Of a stretch of 64,000 nucleotides of DNA, positions 35,554 through 44,170 are shown piece after piece; positions within the stretch are counted from its first letter, which is position 1; each line of letters starts with the position of its first letter. The notes beneath the pieces were generated by a model. That model was not told the DNA's origin. It saw nothing but the letters and a program-made list of their open reading frames with translations, and ran no database searches. This DNA comes from Desulfotruncus arcticus DSM 17038. GTDB lineage: Bacteria > Bacillota > Desulfotomaculia > Desulfotomaculales > Desulfallaceae. The stretch is from NCBI RefSeq assembly GCF_900113335.1, contig NZ_FOOX01000003.1:62001-126000 (forward strand), given 5' to 3'. The position numbers were made by a program, and so were the translations under genes.

Positions 35554-35578
35554 CTATATTGAAGTTGAGGTGATAAAA

Positions 35579-36979
35579 ATGGCGGGGGCTGTATCAAATG
35601 AAAATTTAATCGTGGAAAGGGAATCGTCCATTCTGGTAAAGGGGCGGCAGAGGAAAAACCGGCTTAAGTGCGATGCGGACAGTATTGCCGGTTGTGTCAG
35701 CCAGCGGGCCTGCGTTTACTGCGGGGCCAGGGTTGTCTTGAACCCGGTTACCGACGCTATCCACCTGGTGCACGGCCCCATCGGCTGTGCCAGTTATACC
35801 TGGGACATCCGGGGCAGCCTCAGCAGTGGTTCGGAACTTTACCGCAACAGCTTTTCGACTGATCTTAAAGAAAACGATGTCATCTTTGGCAGTGAAAAAA
35901 AACTGGCCAGGGCTATTGATGAACTGGTACAAAAGTACCGGGCCGAACTGGTTTTTGTATATGCCACCTGTGTGGTGGGAGTAATTGGTGACGATCTGGA
36001 AGCAGTTTGTAAAAACGCGGCTATCAAGCACGGCATCAGAGTTATACCTGTTCAATCCAGTGGTTTCATCGGTAATAAATCAGCTGGTTACCGGGCGGCC
36101 TGCGATGCGCTGCTGCGACTCATCGAGCCGCCGGGTGGAGTTAAAAGCCGCAAAAAAACCCTTAATTATCTGGGAGACTTTAATCTGGCCGGCGAGGCCT
36201 GGATTATCACCGATTACCTGAGGCAAATCGGCGTGGAAGTAAATGTGGCTTTCACTGGGGACAGTAACTATCATAATTTGAAAAAAGCCCCCGAGGCCTC
36301 GCTGAATATCATCCAGTGCGCCGGTTCCATGGCTTACCTGGCCCGGCGGATGGAGGAGCTTTACGGCATACCTTCCCTGCAGGTCTCGTTCCTGGGGCTG
36401 GAAGATACCTCGGCGTCTTTGCGTAAAATTGCCGCTTTCTTCAATGATGCCGGGATGATGAAGCTGACGGAGAAGCTGATAGAGCGGGAAACCGCTGCGG
36501 TCAGGCCGCAGATTGAGCGTTACCGGGAAATACTTAGCGGTAAAAAGGCGGCTGTTTACGTGGGCGGCGGCTTTAAGGCCATTTCGTTAATTAAACAGTT
36601 CAGGGAAATAGGTATTGATGTGGTTATGGTCGGTACCCAAACCGGCAGGGAGGAAGATTACCGGACGCTACATGATCTGGCCGATGACGGGACAGTCATC
36701 CTGGATGATGCCAACCCTTCCGAACTGGAGCGTTTTATGATTGAAAAAGGGGCTCACCTGCTGGTAGGCGGAGTTAAAGAAAGGCCTTTGGCCTATAAAT
36801 TAGGAGTGGCCTTCATCGACCATAACCACAACCGCAAGCATCCTTTGAGCGGTTATGTGGGTGCTGTGAATTTTGCCCGGGAGGTGTATTCCACGGTTTG
36901 TTCGCCGGTTTGGAAATATGCCCGGGGAATAGGGGGTGGAATCTATGACGCGGGAAACAACAGCATACCGATCGGTTAA
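35579..36979 (+). CDS. nifE: nitrogenase FeMo-cofactor scaffold subunit NifE
   Basis: 466 residues from the ATG at 35579 (TTGAGG 8 bases ahead; the GTG at 35570 is part of it). NifD-like fold with cysteines in SQRACVYCGARVVL, HGPIGCASYTWD and YATCVVGVIGDD, but without the NifD catalytic SQSxGHH (here VQSSGFIGNKSAGYR), as expected for NifE. With NifN it receives the NifB-co precursor and matures it with Mo and homocitrate. Its 3' end overlaps nifN by 35 bases. Confidence 0.94.
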   Translation: MAGAVSNENLIVERESSILVKGRQRKNRLKCDADSIAGCVSQRACVYCGARVVLNPVTDAIHLVHGPIGCASYTWDIRGSLSSGSELYRNSFSTDLKENDVIFGSEKKLARAIDELVQKYRAELVFVYATCVVGVIGDDLEAVCKNAAIKHGIRVIPVQSSGFIGNKSAGYRAACDALLRLIEPPGGVKSRKKTLNYLGDFNLAGEAWIITDYLRQIGVEVNVAFTGDSNYHNLKKAPEASLNIIQCAGSMAYLARRMEELYGIPSLQVSFLGLEDTSASLRKIAAFFNDAGMMKLTEKLIERETAAVRPQIERYREILSGKKAAVYVGGGFKAISLIKQFREIGIDVVMVGTQTGREEDYRTLHDLADDGTVILDDANPSELERFMIEKGAHLLVGGVKERPLAYKLGVAFIDHNHNRKHPLSGYVGAVNFAREVYSTVCSPVWKYARGIGGGIYDAGNNSIPIG

Positions 36980-38342
36980 TGAAAATCCCTGCAATATGTG
37001 CATGCCCATGGGTGGCATCCTGCCTTTCAAGGGTATTGAGGAGGCCATGGTGATCATCCACGGCTCCCAGGGCTGCAGCACCTATATGCGGCGGCACATC
37101 GCCGAGCACTATAATGAACCCATCGATGTGGGTTCCTCCTCCATCAATGAAAAAGGAACTATTTACGGTGGGGCCCAGAATCTGTTTCAGGCTCTGGACA
37201 ATATCCGTAAGGTCTACCAGCCCCGGCTAATCGGTATACTCACCTCCTGCCTGGCGGAAACCATTGGGGAGGATGTGGAGGGGATCACCCGGTTTTATTT
37301 GAAACAGCGGGATCTGGAGGGAATCTCCCTGATTGCCGTTTCCACTCCCGGCTACGGTGGTACTCACAGTGAGGGATACTGGCTGGCGGTGAAAAAAATT
37401 GTGGCCGGTCTGGCTGAGAATACGGAAAAACATGACGGCATAAATGTCATTGTACCCAACCTCAGTCCTGCCGATATCCGGGAAATCAAGCGTATCCTGA
37501 AGTTGATGGGAGTCCGGTATACACTGTTGCCGGATATATCCGATACTTTGGACCGGCCCATTGCCAGACCTTACACCAAAATTCCCCCGGGAGGTACTTC
37601 CATTGAGTCCATTCGCCGTATGCCCGGCGCAGTGGCCACCGTTCAATTTGGCGTGACGGTAGAGGAAAAATTATCTCCAGGCCACTATTTGCAAACAGAA
37701 TTTGGGGTGCCCCTATATAACCTGCCGGTGCCCATGGGTGTTGAGGCCACGGATAGCTTGATAAACCTGCTGGCGCAATTAAGTGGAAACAACGCGCCCC
37801 AGTCGCTGAATATGGAGAGAGGCCGCCTGCTGGACTGCATGGTGGACTCGCATAAATACAATGCCCAGGGCTGCGGAGCCGTTTTTGGCGATCCGGAATT
37901 GGTTTATGCCGCGGCGCGAACTTGTGCGGAAAACGGTTTGTACCCGGCGGTGGTGGCCACCGGCAGCGGGACTGCCAATCTGGAAAAAATGCTTGGGCCT
38001 GTCCTGGCGGACAGTCCACAGCAAGCGCGCTTGCTCAAGGAAACTGATTTTACACAAATCCGAGAAGCATGCCGGGAGACCGGGGTGAATATAGCCATCG
38101 GGCATTCCGACGGTAAGTTCCTGACGGAAAAAGAAGGTATACCTCTGGTCAGGCTAGGCTTTCCCATTCACGACCAGGTGGGTGGCCAGCGGTTGTTATC
38201 AGTAGGTTATACCGGCACCACTATGTTTCTGGACCGGGTTACCAATACCATTTTGGAACACAAACACAAAAACTACCGCGCCGTCATGTACCGGAAATTT
38301 TACCGGAAAACAATCTCAGAACGAACTGCGCTAAAGAGGTGA
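36945..38342 (+). CDS. nifN: nitrogenase FeMo-cofactor scaffold subunit NifN
   Basis: 465 residues from the ATG at 36945, inside the end of nifE; AGGGGGTGG (36930-36938) is its ribosome site. NifK-like: NPCNMCMPMGGILPFKGIEEAM, HGSQGCSTYMRRHIAEHYNEP and TSCLAETIGEDVEG. Scaffold partner of NifE in the NifE2N2 complex. The protein ends with a basic tail (VMYRKFYRKTISERTALKR). No NifX fusion. The stop abuts the nifB start. Confidence 0.94.
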   Translation: MTRETTAYRSVNENPCNMCMPMGGILPFKGIEEAMVIIHGSQGCSTYMRRHIAEHYNEPIDVGSSSINEKGTIYGGAQNLFQALDNIRKVYQPRLIGILTSCLAETIGEDVEGITRFYLKQRDLEGISLIAVSTPGYGGTHSEGYWLAVKKIVAGLAENTEKHDGINVIVPNLSPADIREIKRILKLMGVRYTLLPDISDTLDRPIARPYTKIPPGGTSIESIRRMPGAVATVQFGVTVEEKLSPGHYLQTEFGVPLYNLPVPMGVEATDSLINLLAQLSGNNAPQSLNMERGRLLDCMVDSHKYNAQGCGAVFGDPELVYAAARTCAENGLYPAVVATGSGTANLEKMLGPVLADSPQQARLLKETDFTQIREACRETGVNIAIGHSDGKFLTEKEGIPLVRLGFPIHDQVGGQRLLSVGYTGTTMFLDRVTNTILEHKHKNYRAVMYRKFYRKTISERTALKR

Positions 38343-39311
38343 GTGAATACATTGAACTTTAACTGTGCGAGCAATTCTCATGCGACGCAGGTAGAGGCCG
38401 GCACCCTGGAAATGACAGACCGGCATCCCTGCTATTCTTTCAAAGCACATCGGACTTACGCGCGGATGCACCTGCCTGTAGCGCCACGGTGCAATATTAG
38501 CTGCAACTACTGTAATCGCAAGTATGACTGTGTTAATGAGAGCAGACCCGGGGTGACCAGCGAGGTGTTGACTCCGGAAGCCGCCAGGGATAAATACCTG
38601 CTGGTGCGGGATAAGGTTGCCAACCTTAGCGTGGTTGGCATAGCCGGTCCGGGAGACGCTCTGGCCAACTGGGGCAGTGTCAGCAGAACCATTAAACTAA
38701 TCAAGGAAGTTGACCGGGAAGTTATTTTCTGCCTGTCCACCAACGGCCTGAGGTTGCCGGATTATGCCCGGGAGATCGTGCAGCTGGGCGTCAAGCATGT
38801 AACCGTAACCGTTAACTGCATTGAGCCTGATACCGGGTCGTTGATTTATAAGCACGTGAATTATCAGGGCCGGGTTTACCGCGGTGCGGCGGGGGCGGCA
38901 ATACTATTGCAAAACCAGCAGAAGGGTATTGAGTTTCTGGCCCGGCAGGGGGTGCTGGTAAAAATTAACATCGTGATGGTCAAGGGCATCAATGATGAAA
39001 GAATTCCCGAGGTGGTGCGGTTGGTAAAAGGCCTCGGCGCGTTCATAACCAACATCATGCCGCTGGTGCCCGCTCCGGGCAGTGCCTTTGAGAATTTCGC
39101 GCCCACTGATGTGGCCGAACTTAACCGGATGCGTGATATTTGCGGCCAAGATATGCGACAGATGCGCCATTGTAAGCAATGCCGGGCCGACGCCATCGGA
39201 CTGCTGGACGAAGACCGGTCCCGGGAATTCAGCACTGCGGGTAAAAAGCTTAATACTAATTGCGGCGGCTGTGGCCAGGAACAAAAAGTGGCGATGGGGG
39301 GAGTTAGATGA
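38343..39311 (+). CDS. nifB: FeMo-cofactor biosynthesis radical SAM protein NifB (short form)
   Basis: 322 residues if the GTG directly after the nifN stop is used; the TTG at 38352, nine bases on, fits the AAGAGGTG site better. Radical SAM motif CNISCNYC near residue 57, with RKYDCVNESRPGV that binds a further cluster, VVGIAGPGDALAN and the C-terminal CKQCRADAIGLLDED cysteines. It builds the 8Fe-9S-C core (NifB-co). It lacks the C-terminal NifX-like domain of long NifB, as in archaeal and many clostridial forms. A four-base ATGA overlap couples it to the ferredoxin. Confidence 0.95.
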   Translation: MNTLNFNCASNSHATQVEAGTLEMTDRHPCYSFKAHRTYARMHLPVAPRCNISCNYCNRKYDCVNESRPGVTSEVLTPEAARDKYLLVRDKVANLSVVGIAGPGDALANWGSVSRTIKLIKEVDREVIFCLSTNGLRLPDYAREIVQLGVKHVTVTVNCIEPDTGSLIYKHVNYQGRVYRGAAGAAILLQNQQKGIEFLARQGVLVKINIVMVKGINDERIPEVVRLVKGLGAFITNIMPLVPAPGSAFENFAPTDVAELNRMRDICGQDMRQMRHCKQCRADAIGLLDEDRSREFSTAGKKLNTNCGGCGQEQKVAMGGVR

Positions 39312-39619
39312 ATAAACCGAAACACCATATATTCGTTTGCACCAGCACCAGGACCGGCAGCCAACCAAAGGGCCTGTGTCACGGCAAGTCTTCCGTAGAG
39401 ATATTGGCCTCTTTTTTGGAAGAAATTGAAGACCAGGGATTATCCGGGGAGATTTTTATCTCCAATACCGGTTGCCTGGGCCTCTGTGAGCACGGCCCCG
39501 TGGTGATAATTTACCCGGATAATGTCTGGTACGGTGGTGTAACTCCGGACGATGTGGAGGAAATCATGGAGGAGCACATCTTGGGTGGCAATGTTGTAGA
39601 GCGGTTACTCCTAAAGTAA
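39308..39619 (+). CDS. thioredoxin-like [2Fe-2S] ferredoxin
   Basis: 103 residues. The four cluster ligands are in VCTSTRTGSQPKGLC (C-x11-12-C) and NTGCLGLCEHGP (C-x3-C), the pattern of the NuoE / clostridial 2Fe-2S ferredoxin fold. Its ATG overlaps the nifB stop (ATGA), so it is part of the nif operon. The homologous protein of Clostridium pasteurianum and FeSII of Azotobacter interact with nitrogenase; here it may be an electron donor or a protective partner for cofactor assembly. Confidence 0.9.
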   Translation: MNKPKHHIFVCTSTRTGSQPKGLCHGKSSVEILASFLEEIEDQGLSGEIFISNTGCLGLCEHGPVVIIYPDNVWYGGVTPDDVEEIMEEHILGGNVVERLLLK

Positions 39620-39649
39620 CCTTCATTTGGAAGCTATAAAAGATACCAG

Positions 39650-39721
39650 GAAAATTGCGTAGCGCACGGAGGGAACCGCCGGAGCGCCAGATACAAGTAA
39701 CGTGAAAATTTTTCAGGATAG
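39650..39721 (+). repeat. structured ~73-nt repeat, copy B (before anfO-like gene)
   Basis: About 93% identical to 27632-27704. CCAGGAAAATT (39647-39657) pairs with AATTTTTCAGG (39707-39717) at the base; GCGC.CGG and CCG.GCGC form the inner hairpin. It ends about 30 bases before the next start codon, behind which a GGAGGTG site lies. Same arrangement as at thiE. Confidence 0.75.
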
Positions 39722-39751
39722 TTAAAGGTTCTACCCCGGAGGTGATTCATA

Positions 39752-40375
39752 ATGGGTTTTGATATAGCGGTTTACGAGAATGAGAATGGCGAAACAGCAG
39801 CTTTAAACGTCCCGGGTAAATTGGTGGTATACCGTAAAAGACAAGGCAGTTGGAAGACTTGCCGGGAGAAAAGGTTTAATCCAAATTCTGCTGAGGGAAT
39901 GGTCGGACTGCGCCGGATGATGGACGAAATGACTGATGTAATGGGCAGCTGCAAAATATTTGTGGGGCATACAGTTACCGGGATACCCTATTTTGAATTG
40001 GAAAAATCCGATTGTACGGTTTGGGAGATGCAGGGAAAACCCGGTGATTTTTTGGATTATATTCTATCCTGTGAAGATAATGAGCAAAGCTTGGCTGAAA
40101 AAAGCACCGCCGTTGTTATTCCGGTGCCGGCGGAGATCGGTGAAGGGCGTTATCTCGTTTCCATCAAAGAAATCCAGGACGACGGCGGTGGCATTACCTC
40201 CAAACAGGTACTGCAGCCGTTTCTGCGCCGGGAGAATTTTTTTGAACTGGAAGTAATCTGCAGCCACGTTCCACCCTGGTTGGAGGCGGAATTTGCCGCA
40301 GGCGTGCTAAAAGGTGAAATCTTAGAGGGAGGGAAAAAAATAATTATATCAAAAAAATGCTGTAATGAACTATGA
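39752..40375 (+). CDS. anfO: AnfO-like nitrogenase accessory protein
   Basis: 207 residues from ATG with CGGAGGTG ahead. Features that match my knowledge of the AnfO family are the start FDIAVYENENGETAALNVPGKLVVYRK, the GLRRMMDEMTDVMGSCKIFVGHTVTGIPYFELEK core and WEMQGKPGDFLDYIL. AnfO is named from the Fe-only nitrogenase operon, where its exact role is not settled. Here it follows a Mo-nitrogenase operon and no anfDGK is in the window. A terminator follows at 40386. Confidence 0.7.
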   Translation: MGFDIAVYENENGETAALNVPGKLVVYRKRQGSWKTCREKRFNPNSAEGMVGLRRMMDEMTDVMGSCKIFVGHTVTGIPYFELEKSDCTVWEMQGKPGDFLDYILSCEDNEQSLAEKSTAVVIPVPAEIGEGRYLVSIKEIQDDGGGITSKQVLQPFLRRENFFELEVICSHVPPWLEAEFAAGVLKGEILEGGKKIIISKKCCNEL

Positions 40376-40385
40376 AATAACCAAT

Positions 40386-40413
40386 AAAAAGGCGCTTAAA
40401 GCGTCTTTTTGTT
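40386..40413 (+). terminator. terminator of the nif region
   Basis: AAAAAGGCGCTT (40386-40397) pairs with AAAGCGTCTTTTT (40398-40410), followed by GTTTTG. It closes the nif/anfO transcription unit. The remainder up to 40666 contains no supported gene. Confidence 0.75.
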
Positions 40414-40666
40414 TTGAATTTTACAGTATAATGATTCAAGTCTAAAACCGGCAAAAGCTTCGAGGCCATGTTAGTGCTTCAAAACGGTAAAGTGAAATTT
40501 GAATTCACTGCCAGAGAATAGTTACTGAACGTTTTCTTCCCTGGAAATTGTTAAAATAATCTAAATAGTATTAAAAAATACACAAAAGCCAAAAGGTTTT
40601 TGGGAGTCTTGGTTGAAAATTTGTTTTATGAATTTAATTCCATAAACTTGGAAAGGTGAGGCAATA

Positions 40667-42244
40667 ATGGCAAGTTTAAAAATTGCGGGGCGCCTGGGGC
40701 TGGGTTTCGTCCTTGTTTTTGTGCTGTTAATTGGATTGCTGGTTACAGGTTTTCGGATCATGGAACGGTTAAATAGTGATCTCAATGATGCATATAAATT
40801 GAATAGCAACAAGATTAACCTGGCCTATCATATGCTTGCCGATATACAAACCATTGATTTGCTGACGCGCGATGTACTGCTGGAGGAGGACCAATCCCTG
40901 AAGCTTGATTATGTTAATAAAATAGAAATAGCGCGCTCTGAGTATCATAAATATTTTAATCAGTTAAAAGAACTGGAAGAAAATAAAGAAGGTTTGGCGC
41001 TGCTCACATTAATAGCAAATAACCTGGAGAAGGCTGTGGACTATAACAATAAAATTACTCAGCTTGGTTTGGCCGGCGATGTTGAGCAAGGCACAATATT
41101 ACTTAACTCCCAGTCAAAACCTTTAATGACAAAAATCCAGGATTAATTGGAAATATTAGTTGGGATTGAAGAAAAAAATATTCAGGAGCAATATGCACAA
41201 CAAGCCAAAAATTTTTATGAAGCCCGTAACACTATGTTTGGCGTAGCGGGAGTAATTATATTAATCGGGATAGTCATTGCGTTTATTTTTGCTCGCAGTA
41301 TCAGCCATCCGGTTTCTCAGCTTGCCCGTGCGGCTGATCTTGCTTCTTCCGGTGATCTAACCGTGGATATTCCGGTTAAAAGCAGGGATGAAGTTGGCAT
41401 ACTGGCTGAATCATTTAGAAAAATGGTAGTGCAGGTGCGCGACCTGGTTGGCCAGATAATGGAGAAAGCTCATACCGTAGCCGGTTCGGCCGGGCAGTTG
41501 ACAGCCAGTGCCCAGCAAACAGCCGCCGGCGCCAACGAATCTTCTGCCGCTATGAGTCAAATATCTTCAACTGTGGAACGTGTTTCTGCTAATATTAATC
41601 AAATAAAGGCAGCATCCGATTCGGCATCAGGTTTTGCCGCTAAGGGAGCGGAAGGGATTTCCAGGTTTACCGGTCAAATGCAAATCATTGCCGGTTCAGC
41701 CGGCGAGGCAGCGGCGGTAATTGATGGTTTTAGTGTAAAGTCCCGGGAGATTGGGCAGATAGTTGAATTGATCACCGATATTGCGGAGCAGACAAATCTG
41801 CTGGCACTTAACGCTGCCATAGAAGCTGCCCGGGCAGGGGAGCAAGGGCGCGGGTTTGCCGTGGTGGCGGAAGAGGTCCGAAAATTGGCTGAACAGTCGG
41901 CCGATGCCGCTAAAGAGATTTACGGCTTGGTTAACGCCATACAGTTAGAGTCGCAAAAAGCTGTAGATATAATGGCACAAGGTGGTAAAAACGTAGCAGA
42001 AGGCGATAAGGTTGTACAGGAGGTCGGACAAAACTTTAAAGATATTATTGGTGCGGTGCAGGGACTAAATGGGCAAATCAGTGAAGTAGCTACCGCAGCG
42101 GGCCAAATGGCTTCCGGAATACAGGTGGCTGTCGCTTCCACTGAGGAGCAAACAGCCTCGATGGAAGAAGTATCAGCTTCTGCTGAATCATTAAATAATT
42201 TAGCAGCGGATCTGACTGCCCTTGTAAAAAAATTTAAGGTATAG
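40667..42244 (+). pseudogene. methyl-accepting chemotaxis protein split by an in-frame TAA
   Basis: Two open frames, 40667-41146 and 41147-42244, are in the same phase and separated only by TAA at 41144-41146. Together they give a normal chemoreceptor of about 525 residues: TM1 (LGFVLVFVLLIGLLVTGF), a four-helix-bundle ligand domain with CHASE3/4HB style helices, the stop at residue 160 in ...KPLMTKIQD, then TM2 ([17 protein letters not shown]), HAMP, and a signalling domain with the hairpin [28 protein letters not shown] (as segments). The downstream half could restart at TTG 41147 but has no ribosome site. Nonsense pseudogene, readthrough, or sequence error. Confidence 0.8.
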
Positions 42245-42581
42245 TATTTAAGAATAGTATAAAAATATAAAATTTAGCTAAAAAAATTACTAATGTTGCA
42301 GGAAACTTTATTTTTTCGCTGAATAAGATATTTATATGCAGTATGGAATCTTTAAGCAGGACACTTGCCGGAATTAGTGAGTCCGGCTTATGTGAGGTTA
42401 GGCAGTACGGTTAGGGTAGTTGGTTTTAAATGGTAGGATGGCTAGAACGGTAGGAAAAAGGGATGCTTGTTTTCCGGCATGTTATTGATGTAATATGCCC
42501 GGCTACAGGGACGGTTCTTTTTAACTCCTACGGGGGTTTTTTTTATTGCTTTATAATTATTTTACGGGAGGATGGTTAAAG
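42245..42581 (+). other. 337-base spacer upstream of the TRAP transporter
   Basis: No gene seen. It contains a hairpin GCCGG...CCGGC (42367-42387), a second GGCAT...ATGCC (42477-42500 region), several GGTAGG/GGTTAGG runs and a T8 run at 42536-42543 after CCTACGGGGG. It may be a structured leader, but I recognise no riboswitch class. Confidence 0.3.
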
Positions 42582-43658
42582 GTGTTTAATTTGTTGCAGA
42601 AACGGCGGCTATTGTCATTACTGGTTTTTTTAGCGGCGGCACTATTGGTTGTTGTAACGGGTTGTTCCTCTGCCAATGCTCCGGCGGAACAGGGTGAACA
42701 GCAAGTTGTGGAACTCAAACTGGCTCACTTTTTCCCCAGCACACATCCTGCAGAGACTGATTTAATCCAGCCCTGGTCCAAGGCTATTGAGGAAGCAACC
42801 AACGGACAGGTTAAAATTACAAGTTACCCCGGTGAGACACTGCTTAAGGCAGATGCTGTTTATGACGGTGTAGTTAATGGTATTGCCGACATGGGGCTCT
42901 CATGCTTCTCTTATACCAGGGGCCGTTTCCCGATTCTCGAAGCATTTGAATTACCCGGCATTACCTATAATAATTCCAAGGTTGCCAGCAATGTTGCCTG
43001 GGAGGGTATTCAAGAATTAAATCCGCAAGAGGTCCAGGATACCAAGTTGATGATGGTGATTACCACCGGCCCTGGCGACTTATATACCAAGGTTCCGGTG
43101 CGTACTTTAAACGATCTTAAGGGACTGGAAGTGCGGGCAACCGGACTTAGCGCCAAAACGCTGGAATTGCTGGGGGCCACCCCGGTAGCGATGCCCCAAT
43201 CAGAGGCCTATGAAGCATTATCCAAAGGGGTTGTTAAAGGCAACCTGGGGCCTGTTGAGGTATTGAAAGGCTGGAAGCAGGCCGAGGTGACCAATTATTT
43301 GACCCAGACCCCTTTCCTTTACAACACTTTATTCTTTGTGACGATGAATCTGGATAAATGGAATTCTTTGAGTCCGGAAAATCAAAAGGCCATAGAAGAA
43401 GTAAATAATAAGTTCTTTAATGAAGTTGGTGCCGGACTGTGGGATCAACAAAACGAACCGGCGCTTAAGTGGGCGGTTGATGAAAAGGGTATGGAAGTCA
43501 TAACACTGCCGGGTGACGAAAAAGACAAATGGATCAGCCTGGTTAAACCGATTCAAGATGATTTTGTGGCTAATATGAATGAAAAAGGGTTTAACGGTGA
43601 GGAAATTTTAGATACGGTTAAAAGTTTGGCTGATAAGTATAATCAACAATTCAAGTAA
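42582..43658 (+). CDS. dctP: TRAP transporter solute-binding lipoprotein (DctP type)
   Basis: 358 residues from the GTG at 42582 (GGGAGGA 9 bases ahead; the earlier in-frame TTG would add 12 residues without a site). Signal helix LLSLLVFLAAALLVVVTGC ends in lipobox VTGC. The mature part has TRAP-binding-protein segments: LKLAHFFPSTHPAETDLIQPWSKAIEEATNGQ (in parts), the RATGL arginine that clamps an organic-acid carboxylate, and GVVKGNLGPVEVLKGWK. It captures an organic acid outside the membrane for DctQM. Ligand unknown. Confidence 0.9.
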   Translation: MFNLLQKRRLLSLLVFLAAALLVVVTGCSSANAPAEQGEQQVVELKLAHFFPSTHPAETDLIQPWSKAIEEATNGQVKITSYPGETLLKADAVYDGVVNGIADMGLSCFSYTRGRFPILEAFELPGITYNNSKVASNVAWEGIQELNPQEVQDTKLMMVITTGPGDLYTKVPVRTLNDLKGLEVRATGLSAKTLELLGATPVAMPQSEAYEALSKGVVKGNLGPVEVLKGWKQAEVTNYLTQTPFLYNTLFFVTMNLDKWNSLSPENQKAIEEVNNKFFNEVGAGLWDQQNEPALKWAVDEKGMEVITLPGDEKDKWISLVKPIQDDFVANMNEKGFNGEEILDTVKSLADKYNQQFK

Positions 43659-43678
43659 ATTTGGAGGTCGTTAGAGTC

Positions 43679-44170
43679 ATGAAAAAATTGTCGGGCATGG
43701 TTGCCGGGTTCAGTAAATTATTGGATGCGATAGCCGCATTTTGCACGGTAGCGGTAATGGTGCTGGCTGTTGTTAATATTATCATGCGTGCGGCGGCCGG
43801 CCGGCCTATCCTGGGCACCTATGAGTTCGTGGGTTATTTGACCGCCGGATTGATCGGCCTGGCCCTGGCTTCATGTGCCCTGCAAAACGGCCATATCGCG
43901 GTTAGCTTTGTAGTTGATAAATTTTCCAGGAGATTGCAGGCCTGCGTTGATGTTTTTACTAATGTACTGGCTATTTCCTTCTGGGGGGTAGCGGCCTGGT
44001 ACATCGCTAAATACGCAGGCAGCATGAATGCCAATGGAGTAGTATCGCCAACCTCGCAGATACCTTTTTACCCCTTTATCTATATGGTGTCATTTGGGCT
44101 GTTGGCCCTGTGCCTGGTGCTTCTTTTAAGACTACTTGAGTCAATCAGAAAGGCGGCTATTAATAAATGA
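43679..44170 (+). CDS. dctQ: TRAP transporter small permease (DctQ type)
   Basis: 163 residues from the ATG at 43679 (GGAGG at 43663-43667). Four hydrophobic helices, the first FCTVAVMVLAVVNIIMRA, and the family segment YEFVGYLTAGLIGLALASCALQNGHI, which carries the conserved Glu. It is the small membrane subunit of a Na+- or H+-coupled tripartite transporter. Its stop overlaps the DctM start (ATGA). Confidence 0.9.
   Translation: MKKLSGMVAGFSKLLDAIAAFCTVAVMVLAVVNIIMRAAAGRPILGTYEFVGYLTAGLIGLALASCALQNGHIAVSFVVDKFSRRLQACVDVFTNVLAISFWGVAAWYIAKYAGSMNANGVVSPTSQIPFYPFIYMVSFGLLALCLVLLLRLLESIRKAAINK

Noticed and set aside
42330..42545. possible riboswitch before the TRAP operon
   Set aside because: Hairpins are present, but none of the c-di-GMP, cobalamin, SAM, Moco or glycine consensus elements fits.
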